Origin: JAUVRX01 sp049664225
GTDB taxonomy: Bacteria > Acidobacteriota > Thermoanaerobaculia > Multivoradales > JAHEKO01
Direction of reading: 5' to 3'
DNA length: 64,000 nucleotides
Assembly (NCBI GenBank): GCA_049664225.1
Contig: JBATEX010000141.1
Coordinates: forward strand, 1 to 64,000
Part shown: one piece after another, positions 16,032-24,364 of the stretch
Position numbering within the stretch: position 1 is the first letter of the stretch
How the letters are laid out: every line of letters starts with the position of its first letter
The notes under the pieces: generated by a model
What the model saw: only the letters and a program-made list of their open reading frames with translations
Database searches by the model: none
Told to the model about the DNA's origin: nothing
Translations under genes and position numbers: made by a program

Positions 16032-17477
16032 TCACTTGGCTCGAAAAGCGGCGGCAAGCTCCACAGCGGCTCGCATGGCCGCCGCCTTGTTCTCGGTTTC
16101 GCGCACCTCGGCTTCCGGATCCGAGTCCGCCACGATGCCAGCCCCGGCGGTGAAGGAGACCTCGTCTGAACCCACCACCAGAGTGCGAATGGTTATGCAG
16201 GTATCCATGTCGCCACTGTAGGAGAAGTAGCCAACGGCGCCGGCGTAGGGGCCGCGCGATTCTGGCTCCAACTCATCGATGATCTCCATGGCTCGAATCT
16301 TCGGGGCTCCCGAGACCGTACCGGCGGGGAAACAGGCCATCAGCGCCTCCAGGGGACTGCACCCTGCCGTCAATCGCCCTTCCACGTTGGAGACAATATG
16401 CATCACGTGACTGTAGCGCTCGACCTCCATGAAGCTGGTGACCTCTACGCTTCCACCTGTGGAGACGCGGCCGATATCGTTGCGTCCGAGATCCACCAAC
16501 ATGAGGTGCTCGGCGCGCTCCTTGGCATCCTCCAGCAGCTCCTCGGCCAGTCTTCGGTCTTCGGCCGGCTCGGGCGATCGATGCCGCGTGCCGGCGATTG
16601 GTCGGGTCTCGATTCTGTCGCCGGTCTTGCGGAGCAGCATCTCTGGAGAGGCACCGACAATAGAAACCTCCGGAGCCTCGAGCAGAACCATGTAGGGACT
16701 CGGGTTGACCATACGAAGCGAGCGGTAGAGAGCCAGAGGCTCGGCAACCCGCTCCATACTCCATCTCCTGGCAAGGACGACCTGGAATATGTCGCCCCGA
16801 TCGATCAGTTCCTTGGCCCGCGCAACGCAGTCTCGGAACTGTGCTGCACCCATGGATGGCGTCGCCTCGAGCGAGCCACCGGTGCTCGTCGGCACTTCAA
16901 CAGCGGTTCCCTGGCCAGGAGTCGTCAGTACGTCGGTGAGCACGTCGAGCTGCCGCAAGGCGTCCTCGCGGCTCACCTGGCCATCGACCTCGTTGGAGAC
17001 CGCCACCACCCGCTGTCGAACATGATCGAAGACGACGACGGAATCGAACCTGGCCAAGAGCGCCACGGGAAGCCCCATGTTGTCCGGGGGCCTCGCTGGC
17101 AAATACTCGCTCTGTCGCATCAGATCGTAGCCAAAGTAGCCGACAAATCCCCCCGAGAATGGGAAAGGCGGCTCCTCGGAGGTGAATCGGCTGATCTCGT
17201 GCGACAGGGCATCGAGGGGAGGTCCTTCGATCTGCCGCCGGTCGCCTCCCTCCTCGACCTCCAGCCTGTCTTCCATCAGCCGATATACCGCTTTCGGCCC
17301 GGCGCCCAAAAAACTGTACCGGGAGATCACTTCGCCGCCCGTGACGCTTTCCAACATGAAACAGGTCGGCGACAAAGCGGACAGCCGCCGATAGACCTCC
17401 AACGGCGTCAGGCTATCGGCCAGGAACTCCCTTAGATGAGGTCTCACTGACTCACGATCGGCCTGGCTGGAGCTCAT
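16032..17477 (-). CDS. trpE: anthranilate synthase component I
   Basis: A 481-aa chorismate-utilising enzyme making anthranilate with TrpG-derived ammonia. Conserved blocks: DIFQVVLARRW, GASPEMLLRKTGDRIETRP, IAGTRHRS, LVDLGRNDIGRV, MHIVSNVEG and GTVSGAPKIRAMEIIDEL. The N-terminal region contains LLESVTGGE/RYSFLG, the area around the LLESx feedback site (here MLESVTGG), so tryptophan inhibition is likely. An ATG four codons upstream (17489) is the other start option. Confidence 0.96.
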   Translation of the reverse strand: MSSSQADRESVRPHLREFLADSLTPLEVYRRLSALSPTCFMLESVTGGEVISRYSFLGAGPKAVYRLMEDRLEVEEGGDRRQIEGPPLDALSHEISRFTSEEPPFPFSGGFVGYFGYDLMRQSEYLPARPPDNMGLPVALLARFDSVVVFDHVRQRVVAVSNEVDGQVSREDALRQLDVLTDVLTTPGQGTAVEVPTSTGGSLEATPSMGAAQFRDCVARAKELIDRGDIFQVVLARRWSMERVAEPLALYRSLRMVNPSPYMVLLEAPEVSIVGASPEMLLRKTGDRIETRPIAGTRHRSPEPAEDRRLAEELLEDAKERAEHLMLVDLGRNDIGRVSTGGSVEVTSFMEVERYSHVMHIVSNVEGRLTAGCSPLEALMACFPAGTVSGAPKIRAMEIIDELEPESRGPYAGAVGYFSYSGDMDTCITIRTLVVGSDEVSFTAGAGIVADSDPEAEVRETENKAAAMRAAVELAAAFRAK

Positions 17478-17495
17478 GGCGCAGCCCACCCCCCT

Positions 17496-18977
17496 TTAAG
17501 CGTTGGCCTCGAGACCGAGAAGCTCTCGACTCTCTGCTTCGGGCATTTCGCGTTCCGTCATGAGCCTGAACTGAGGAATCGCCTGGTAGAGCAGCACCTC
17601 CCTGCCATCGATCGCGGTTCGCCCCGATTCACGGGTCGTCCGCACAAGCCGCGTCGGATCAGACCGAAGGTACACCAGATCGACTACGATCGCATCCAAT
17701 TTGAGCCGGTCGGGTTCGAATGGCAGGTCGTCGTCCTCATGTCTACCCAGCGGGGTGGCGTTCACCAGGCAGTCGAAAAGTCCGGGGTCGAATTGATCGA
17801 GCGCACAGAAAGGCAGGTGCAGGTCGGCAGCTGCCTTGCGGCCTCTCTCCGATCCTCGATTGACCAGCGTCACGGACGCTCCTTCCGCCCTCAATGCGGC
17901 GGCAGCGGCTCGCCCGGCACCCCCGGCACCGACGATCGCCACCGATCTGCCTTCCAGGCTCACCCCCAGGCGTCGAATCGGCTCGCTGACTCCTATCCCA
18001 TCGGTTGAATCAGCCTGCCAAATACCCTCTTGCTTGAACAGGGTGTTGGCTGAACCACTCCACTCCGCCAGTGGGCTGACGGCGCCTCCCACCGCCACCG
18101 CGACGCGCTTGAATGGCGACGTAACGCTCAGCCCCTCGAGCTCGAATCCCAATTCCTCGAGAGTGCCGCTTTCCACGACCTCCAGCCAGAAGTCTCCAAA
18201 CGCCTCGACATGAAACGGCAGGTAGAGACCATCGATCCCGAGTTGACGGTAGGCGTGGTTGTGGATTCTGGGAGACAGACTCCTCCCCACATCGGTGCCG
18301 ACGATGCCGAAGAGCCGGCCAACCTCCGGCAGATCCGGCAGACCGTAGTCGGCGATCAGCTGCTCGATGCTCGGCTGCCCCGGGGCCGCGGGCTTCTCGG
18401 ACGCGGAACCGAACACTACCGGTGCCCCCAGGCAGGGGGCGATCAGTCGAGTCCAAGTGCCGATCGCACCCGCCGCAAAGGCGATGACATCGTCGCGCCC
18501 GAGCGAATGGAGGAGTGCCAGGACAGCCACCTCCTGTCCTGGCTGGGTGGCCTCGGGGATCAGCTTGTAGTACCTGGCCTCTGCTTCGCGCTGTCTGGCG
18601 AAGACAGTCTGCAGCTCGCCGAGGGCCTTGGGACCGCCGTGCCATGAGATGACTCGACAAGACGGCGGCAATGTCGCCAGAACGTCCGGGTCCAGGTCGC
18701 GGTCAACCTCGAGGTCTACGAGATCGAAGTGAGTGGCAGCTCGAATCAGGCGCTGGTGTCGCCGATCCAGCGAGGCGTCGGAATGCCCTCGCTCCGCTCG
18801 ACTCCGCAGGGTGTAGAGCAGCTCACCCCGAAAGTGAGACCGAAGCCATTCGGGCTCGACCTCGCCGGCGAGGTCAGCCCGCAGCTCCAGGATCCCGACG
18901 CGCCCGGAGAGGCGCGCGAGCTCCTCCTCCGTCGGCCTCTCTGTGAGGGTGGCTACAAGAACGGCAGTCGAGCTCAA
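17496..18977 (-). CDS. aroDE: fused 3-dehydroquinate dehydratase (type I) / shikimate dehydrogenase
   Basis: A 493-aa bifunctional enzyme for shikimate steps 3 and 4. Residues 1 to about 215 are a type I dehydroquinase: ILELRADL, VISWHGGPKA (His, family SYHDF) and RYYKLIPEA (Schiff-base Lys). From about 220 on is the dehydrogenase: GTDVGRSLSPRIHNHAY, LSVTSPFKR (catalytic Lys), SANTLF, STDGIGV (catalytic Asp; usual NTD is STD), AIVGAGGAGRAAA (NADP site) and YQAIPQFRLMTE. The same fusion is known from plants and some bacteria. It ends 6 bases before the longest trpE start, feeding chorismate synthesis directly into the trp genes. Confidence 0.93.
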   Translation of the reverse strand: MSSTAVLVATLTERPTEEELARLSGRVGILELRADLAGEVEPEWLRSHFRGELLYTLRSRAERGHSDASLDRRHQRLIRAATHFDLVDLEVDRDLDPDVLATLPPSCRVISWHGGPKALGELQTVFARQREAEARYYKLIPEATQPGQEVAVLALLHSLGRDDVIAFAAGAIGTWTRLIAPCLGAPVVFGSASEKPAAPGQPSIEQLIADYGLPDLPEVGRLFGIVGTDVGRSLSPRIHNHAYRQLGIDGLYLPFHVEAFGDFWLEVVESGTLEELGFELEGLSVTSPFKRVAVAVGGAVSPLAEWSGSANTLFKQEGIWQADSTDGIGVSEPIRRLGVSLEGRSVAIVGAGGAGRAAAAALRAEGASVTLVNRGSERGRKAAADLHLPFCALDQFDPGLFDCLVNATPLGRHEDDDLPFEPDRLKLDAIVVDLVYLRSDPTRLVRTTRESGRTAIDGREVLLYQAIPQFRLMTEREMPEAESRELLGLEANA

Positions 18978-18999
18978 ATGCTCAACTCCTCGCGAGGTC

Positions 19000-20253
19000 T
19001 CAGCTCGAGAACCGTTTCAGGAGCAGTGCTCCGTTGGAGCCACCGAAACCGAAAGAGTTCGTCAGGCCTATCTCGAAATCCGTCGGCCTGGCCGTTCCAG
19101 GAACGAAGTCCAGGTCACAGTCTTCGCTCGGCTGCTCCAGATTGATGGTGGGGGGCAGGACTTGGTGGTGGAGGGCCAGTGCCAGAACGCCGGTCTCCAA
19201 ACCACCAGCAGCACCGAGGAGATGGCCCGTGCAAGACTTGGTCGAAGAGACAGCCAGCCGGTAGGCATGTTCGCCGAAAACCTCCTTGATCGCCTGCACC
19301 TCGGCCGAATCTCCCAGTTCCGTCGAAGTACCGTGGGCGTTGATGTAGCCGACCTGCGACGCCTCCAGGTCCGCATCCTCCAGAACAGCCCGCATCACGT
19401 CGGCGGCACCGATGCCCTCGGGCTGCGGTGCCGAGATGTGGTACGCATCGCCACTCATGCCGTAGCCAACGATCTCGGCATAGATCGGCGCTTGTCTCGC
19501 CACAGCCCGAGACAACTCCTCCAAGATCACGATACCGGCGCCCTCTCCAATGACAAAACCGTCACGGTCGCGATCCCATGGGCGAGAGGCGAGCTCTGGC
19601 TCGTCATTGCGCGTCGAGAGGGCCCGCATGGCGCAGAAACCCGCCACGCTGAGTGGCGTCACGACACCTTCGGTACCACCGGCGATCATGGCGTCGGCAT
19701 GACCGTATTGGATCTGTCTGTAGGCATCGCCGATTGCGTGCAGCCCCGAGGTGCACGCGGTGCAGGGCGCGGAGTTGGGGCCACGTGCCCCATACCGGAT
19801 GGAGACCTGGCCTGCTGCCATGTTGACGATCAGTCCGGGGATGAAGAACGGCGAGACGCGACTCGGGCCTTTCTCGACGAGCTTTTCATGAGTCCGCTCG
19901 ATCAGAGGCAGACCGCCGATCCCGGAGCCGATGATGACCCCGACCCGACAGGCGGCTGCCTCGTCGATCTGTAGCCCGGAGTCATCCATGGCGCCCTCGG
20001 CCGCTGCCAGGGCCAACTGGATGAATCGATCGCTCTTCTTCAGCTCCTTCTTGTCGATGTACTTCAGGGGATCGAAGTCCGGCACTTCGCCGGCGATACG
20101 ACTCGGGTATTCGGTGGCGTCGAATCGAGTTATGGGACCGACTCCACTGCGACCCTCGAGGAGGCCCTGCCAGGTGACCGAGGTGCCATCCCCGAGCGGC
20201 GAGACGAGCCCCACCCCCGTAACGACAACACGGCGGGGAGAGTCAAGTCTCAT
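19000..20253 (-). CDS. fabF: beta-ketoacyl-ACP synthase II
   Basis: A 417-aa condensing enzyme of fatty-acid elongation. RRVVVTGVGLVSPLG opens the fold, PCTACTSGLHAIG contains the nucleophile Cys, INAHGTSTELGD the first catalytic His, STKSCTGHLLGAAGG the Lys and second His, and NSFGFGGSN the C-terminal glycine loop. Two upstream Met codons allow a start at 20259. It lies 51 bases after acpP and 22 bases before aroDE on the same strand. Confidence 0.97.
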   Translation of the reverse strand: MRLDSPRRVVVTGVGLVSPLGDGTSVTWQGLLEGRSGVGPITRFDATEYPSRIAGEVPDFDPLKYIDKKELKKSDRFIQLALAAAEGAMDDSGLQIDEAAACRVGVIIGSGIGGLPLIERTHEKLVEKGPSRVSPFFIPGLIVNMAAGQVSIRYGARGPNSAPCTACTSGLHAIGDAYRQIQYGHADAMIAGGTEGVVTPLSVAGFCAMRALSTRNDEPELASRPWDRDRDGFVIGEGAGIVILEELSRAVARQAPIYAEIVGYGMSGDAYHISAPQPEGIGAADVMRAVLEDADLEASQVGYINAHGTSTELGDSAEVQAIKEVFGEHAYRLAVSSTKSCTGHLLGAAGGLETGVLALALHHQVLPPTINLEQPSEDCDLDFVPGTARPTDFEIGLTNSFGFGGSNGALLLKRFSS

Positions 20254-20310
20254 CGGCAACCCACAGCCAGCTAATTCTTCTCAGCGGAACTCCGGTCATC
20301 TCGAGAGCTA

Positions 20311-20544
20311 TCAGCCCTGATTCTGCTCGATGTAGCTGACGGCTTCTTTGACTCGGCCGATCTTCTCGGCGTCCTCGTCGGGGATCTCGATGCCAAACTC
20401 CTCTTCGAAGGCCATGACCAGCTCGACGATGTCGAGGGAATCGGCGCCCAGATCCTCCGTGAAGCTGGCTTCGGCGGTTACCTCATCAGCATCCACACCC
20501 AACTGCTCCACAATAATGCTCTTCACTTTTTCACTTACCGACAT
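20311..20544 (-). CDS. acpP: acyl carrier protein
   Basis: A 77-aa acidic four-helix carrier. GADSLDIVELVMAFE contains the Ser that receives 4'-phosphopantetheine, and EEFGIEIPDEDAEKI is the conserved helix II-III region. AGGAGA lies about 10 bases before the ATG. The 57-base gap to fabG is the longest within the fab block and may hold an internal promoter, since acpP is usually made in excess. Confidence 0.97.
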   Translation of the reverse strand: MSVSEKVKSIIVEQLGVDADEVTAEASFTEDLGADSLDIVELVMAFEEEFGIEIPDEDAEKIGRVKEAVSYIEQNQG

Positions 20545-20601
20545 GGTTCAAACTCTCCTGTGCAAAGTTCGGGTTCGTGCGATTCTAAGAGATTCTTTGC
20601 C

Positions 20602-21351
20602 TCAGATATATAGGCCGCCCGATACGTTGAGCACGTGACCGGTGACATAGCCTGCTTCTTCGCTGGCCAGATAGAGCACCGCCCAGGCGACATCGTCGAC
20701 GGCCCCCAGCCTCTTCAGGGGAATCAGCTCGACCAACTCCTGGCGGTGCTTCTCGGGAATCCTGTCCGTCATGGCCGTCTCGATGAAGCCCGGAGCGACG
20801 ACGTTGACCGTGACATTCCGACTGGCCAACTCACGCGCCAGCGACTTGCTGAACCCGACGAGACCCGCCTTGGCAGCCGCATAGTTGGCCTGGCCGGCAT
20901 TGCCCATGAGCCCGACGACGGACGAGATGGAGATGATTCGCCCCCAGCGTCGCCGCATCATGCCGCGACTCACCGCCCGAGCTGTGGCGAATGCACCCGT
21001 CAGGTTGACCCGCAGGACATCCTCCCAGGCCTGCAGACTCATTCGTGCCAGCAGGCCGTCATCGGTAATCCCGGCGTTGTTGACCAGGATATCCACTTGG
21101 GAAAAAGGTTCCGGCAGGGCTCCGAGTGCTGCGGCCACGGTGTCGGGCGCAGCGAGGTCGAGCTCCAGGGGATGAACTTCCACACCCTCTCCAGCAAGCT
21201 CGAGCGACAGCGACTCGAGCTTGTCGACGCTGCGGGCTGCCGCGATGACCTTCGCACCCTGTGTCCCAAGCAATCTCACGATGCCCTCGCCTATGCCCTG
21301 TGAGGCTCCGGTCACGAGGGCCGTCCGGCCCTTCAATTGCATTGTTTTCAT
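20602..21351 (-). CDS. fabG: 3-oxoacyl-ACP reductase
   Basis: A 249-aa short-chain dehydrogenase reducing beta-ketoacyl-ACP with NADPH. The cofactor motif TGASQGIGEG, NNAGIT, the catalytic SISSVVG (Ser) and NYAAAKAGL (Tyr-x-x-x-Lys) and the C-terminal GHVLNVSGGLYI are all present. Its ATG overlaps the fabD stop as ATGA. Confidence 0.96.
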   Translation of the reverse strand: MKTMQLKGRTALVTGASQGIGEGIVRLLGTQGAKVIAAARSVDKLESLSLELAGEGVEVHPLELDLAAPDTVAAALGALPEPFSQVDILVNNAGITDDGLLARMSLQAWEDVLRVNLTGAFATARAVSRGMMRRRWGRIISISSVVGLMGNAGQANYAAAKAGLVGFSKSLARELASRNVTVNVVAPGFIETAMTDRIPEKHRQELVELIPLKRLGAVDDVAWAVLYLASEEAGYVTGHVLNVSGGLYI

Positions 21352-22289
21352 GCTCTTTCACCAAGTATTTCGAGGAGCTTCTCGGTTCCAGAAGCCCGAT
21401 CGAGACTGACAGTCTTAGTCGTTGGAGCGATGCGGCGAATCAAGCCCGTCAAGACGGTTCCAGGGCCAACCTCGACAAACAGATCGATCTTACCCTGCTC
21501 CGCCATCCAGTTGATCGACTCCACCCAGCGCACCGGTCCGTCAACCTGGCGCTTGAGCGCGTCGCGCGCAGCTGCTCCACTCGAAACCGGAACAGCATCG
21601 ATGTTGCACACCACAGGAACCCTCGAGTCCTGAAACTCCACGGCATCGAGGCGTGGCTCCAGGCCTTCCCTTGCCGGTCGCATCAGAGGCGAATGAAACG
21701 GTGCCGAGACCGGCAATATCATGGCGCGCCGGGCGCCGCGCTCTTTGGCCAACCGAGTCGCCCTTTCTACCGCCAGTCGATCTCCAGCCAGCACTGTTTG
21801 CGTCGGTGCGTTGAAGTTGGCGACGGTGCAGACATCGTCACCCGCGGCCTCGTCAGCGATCTCAGCCACTGACTCTGCCTCCAGGCCGAGAACTGCGGCC
21901 ATGGCCCCTCGCCCAACAGGAACCGCCTTTTGCATCAGCTCGCCCCGACGACGGACAAGCAGCAGAGCTTCCTCGAAGGTCAGACTGCCAGCGGCGACAT
22001 GGGCCGAATACTCCCCCAGACTATGACCGGCCATCAGCACCGGCTCGATTGGGAGACCCGAAATCGCTTCCAGAATCGCCACGGATGTCGTCAGGATCGC
22101 CGGCTGAGTGTTGGCCGTCAACTGCAGTTCCTCGGCCGGACCCGCTAGGCAAAGCTGCTTGAGCTGCATGCCGAGAGCCCGATCTGCTCGATCGAATACC
22201 TGCTCGACTTGCGGATGAGCCTCGATCCAGGTACTGCCCATGCCGACGGACTGTGAGCCCTGGCCAGGAAAGACGAATGCGACTCTCAT
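21348..22289 (-). CDS. fabD: malonyl-CoA:ACP transacylase
   Basis: A 313-aa acyltransferase that loads malonate on ACP. VAFVFPGQGSQSVGMG at the N terminus, AGHSLGEYSA with the catalytic Ser, and VSAPFHSPLM with the catalytic His define it. Starts further upstream at 22307 and 22349 are possible but add no family sequence. It follows plsX by about 80 bases; the fabH gene commonly between plsX and fabD is absent. Confidence 0.95.
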   Translation of the reverse strand: MRVAFVFPGQGSQSVGMGSTWIEAHPQVEQVFDRADRALGMQLKQLCLAGPAEELQLTANTQPAILTTSVAILEAISGLPIEPVLMAGHSLGEYSAHVAAGSLTFEEALLLVRRRGELMQKAVPVGRGAMAAVLGLEAESVAEIADEAAGDDVCTVANFNAPTQTVLAGDRLAVERATRLAKERGARRAMILPVSAPFHSPLMRPAREGLEPRLDAVEFQDSRVPVVCNIDAVPVSSGAAARDALKRQVDGPVRWVESINWMAEQGKIDLFVEVGPGTVLTGLIRRIAPTTKTVSLDRASGTEKLLEILGERA

Positions 22290-22370
22290 GGCTGGAGTTT
22301 CGGTCATGGCATCGGTCTCGACCCTGGCGCCTTTTGTGCTCGATCCCACCCGGCCGATCGAAAAACGGAG

Positions 22371-23417
22371 CTAGGCAGTAGGAGTTTCCTCGACCAGTCG
22401 AGTCTTGAGCAGGCGCTCTTCCTGACTGTGGAGCTCGGCGACTCGTTCCCGGATCTTGTTGTGCAGGTCTGCTTCACAGAACTCCACCGAACGGCGGATC
22501 GAATTTTGAATCGCTCGCGGGTTGGAACGTCCATGGCCGATGAAGCATCCCGCTTTGACACCCAGAAGTGGTGCGGCCCCATACTCCCTGTAGTCGACTC
22601 TTCGCCGAAAGCTCTCGAAGGCTGGACGGGCCAGGCTGTACCCCAATCTGGACCGCCAGGACTTTGACAGCTCGTCCTTCATCATCCCAGACATCAGTCC
22701 AACGAGGGACTCGGCGCTCTTCAAGAGCACGTTGCCGACGAACCCGTCACAGACGATCACGTCGACCGAACCTCGAAAGACGTCTCGACCCTCCACGTTG
22801 CCGACGAAATTGAAGCCGGTGGCTTCCATCTCGTGGAATACCGCCTTCGTCAGATCGCTCCCCTTGCTCTGCTCTTCTCCGATGGACATCAGTCCGACGC
22901 GCGGCGAAGGAGTGCCGAGTATCTCCTGAGCGTAGAAATGGCCCATGACCGCAAACTGCCTCAGGTGCTCAGGCTTGCTGTCGATGTTGGCGCCGACATC
23001 CAGTACCACGGTCCCACCGCGGGGACTCGGAAATACCGTTGCAAGGGCCGGCCTGTCGACGCCTTTGATGGATCCAATCACGGTCTTGGCGACAATCAGG
23101 GACGCACCCGTGTTTCCCGCCGACACCATCGCTTGCGCCCGCCCCTCCTTGACCAACTCACCGCAGATTCGAATCGAGGATCGCTTCTTCTTGCGCAGAG
23201 GAGTGATCGGAGGCTCCTCCATTCCCACGACTTCCTCGGAGTGCACGACCTCTATCGCCGGCTGGTGCCCGCCCTGCTTCGTCAGTTGTCTTTCCAGAGT
23301 CGGACGATCACCCACCAGGAGAATGGGTATCCCATCCTCGCTGGCGGCCTGATAGGCCCCTGCAACGACTGCGTTGGGGGCGAAGTCACCGCCCATAGCG
23401 TCGACGGCAATTCGCAT
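22371..23417 (-). CDS. plsX: phosphate acyltransferase PlsX
   Basis: A 348-aa enzyme that turns acyl-ACP into acyl-phosphate for glycerolipid synthesis. MRIAVDAMGGDFAP begins the protein, with VSAGNTGA, VLDVGANIDSKPEHL, MSIGEEQSKG and VCDGFVGNVLLKS as family blocks. The ATG at 23417 is chosen for its AGGG ribosome site 6 bases away and exact family start; the frame continues to 23504 without support. Confidence 0.96.
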   Translation of the reverse strand: MRIAVDAMGGDFAPNAVVAGAYQAASEDGIPILLVGDRPTLERQLTKQGGHQPAIEVVHSEEVVGMEEPPITPLRKKKRSSIRICGELVKEGRAQAMVSAGNTGASLIVAKTVIGSIKGVDRPALATVFPSPRGGTVVLDVGANIDSKPEHLRQFAVMGHFYAQEILGTPSPRVGLMSIGEEQSKGSDLTKAVFHEMEATGFNFVGNVEGRDVFRGSVDVIVCDGFVGNVLLKSAESLVGLMSGMMKDELSKSWRSRLGYSLARPAFESFRRRVDYREYGAAPLLGVKAGCFIGHGRSNPRAIQNSIRRSVEFCEADLHNKIRERVAELHSQEERLLKTRLVEETPTA

Positions 23418-23541
23418 TTTCTGCCCTATGGCTTCAAGCTCCCGCCGAGATCGACCTCCGGCGTCACTCGGCCAACCAGACCCCAGCGCCATCAGCCAGT
23501 GCAATTTGTTGCGGAACTCGGCGGCAGGATCTTAGCAGAGA

Positions 23542-23727
23542 CTACAACGATTCCTTGGGCTCGAAGACCTCCCGACCCTTGTAGTGCCCACAGTGACTGC
23601 AGGCACGGTGCGGGAGCTTGACCTCGCCACAATTTGGACAAAGGGAAGTAGCCGGACGATCCAGACTGTCCTGGGCCCGCCTTCGGTCACGCCTGGCCTT
23701 GGAGTGTCGCCGTTTGGGATTTGCCAT
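23542..23727 (-). CDS. rpmF: 50S ribosomal protein L32
   Basis: A 61-aa ribosomal protein. MANPKRRHSKARRDRRRAQ is the standard L32 N terminus, and CPNCGEVKLPHRACSHCG supplies four Cys, so this is the zinc-ribbon (C+) version. It sits between the yceD-type gene and plsX, the order found in many bacteria. The open frame extends upstream to 23808 but the L32 start is unambiguous. Confidence 0.97.
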   Translation of the reverse strand: MANPKRRHSKARRDRRRAQDSLDRPATSLCPNCGEVKLPHRACSHCGHYKGREVFEPKESL

Positions 23728-23774
23728 GACTCGTTCAACCTCGTTCTCGGATGTCGCAGTATTGAAGCTGGGGA

Positions 23775-24293
23775 CTACTGGTCCCGCAGATTCTTCAACG
23801 CCTCCCATCGCGGATCTACCTCGACCTGGTCACAGCCGCAGGACTCGCGGTTGCGATTCGCTCCACAGGTCGGGCAGAGTCCCTGGCAGTCTTCACTACA
23901 CAGGCTCCGCATGGGTATGTTCAACAGTAGCTGCTCTCGCACCAGCTGCAGCGTGTCCATCTCCTCGCCTTCAACGTAGACCGTCTCCAAATCGTCCTCT
24001 GTCAGCTCGATCTCGCCTTCCGCTGCAGCGGGAGCTGTCGTCACCAGTCGGAGCCGAACATCGCTCTCTACCGGCAGAACCAACGGCTCCAAACACCGAC
24101 TACAGGTCACGGTCTGCTCGTACTCGAGACGACCGTCGAGACGGAAGACTCCGTTTTCGCGTTCAACACTCCCCTGCCAGAGAACCTCACCAAGCCCTAG
24201 TAGCTCAGGACGCTCGAGGATTTCAGCATTGAAGGTGAGCCGCTGGCGCCAGGCAAAGGGCTCGTCCCCTAATCTGTCCAGAGGAATTCGCAT
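23775..24293 (-). CDS. DUF177 (YceD) family protein
   Basis: A 172-aa protein of the YceD/DUF177 family, linked to large-subunit rRNA maturation and nearly always next to rpmF, as here. The core CSRCLEPL motif is at about residue 62, and the C-terminal CSEDCQGLCPTCGANRN plus ESCGC form a second Cys cluster that probably binds zinc. The centre is strongly acidic. It starts the train that runs into plsX and the fab genes. Confidence 0.92.
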   Translation of the reverse strand: MRIPLDRLGDEPFAWRQRLTFNAEILERPELLGLGEVLWQGSVERENGVFRLDGRLEYEQTVTCSRCLEPLVLPVESDVRLRLVTTAPAAAEGEIELTEDDLETVYVEGEEMDTLQLVREQLLLNIPMRSLCSEDCQGLCPTCGANRNRESCGCDQVEVDPRWEALKNLRDQ

Positions 24294-24364
24294 CTTTCGA
24301 ACCCATGAGAACCGCGCCCTTCGGGCCGACGGGTGAGGCTACGGGATTCAGCCAAGTCTGTCAA

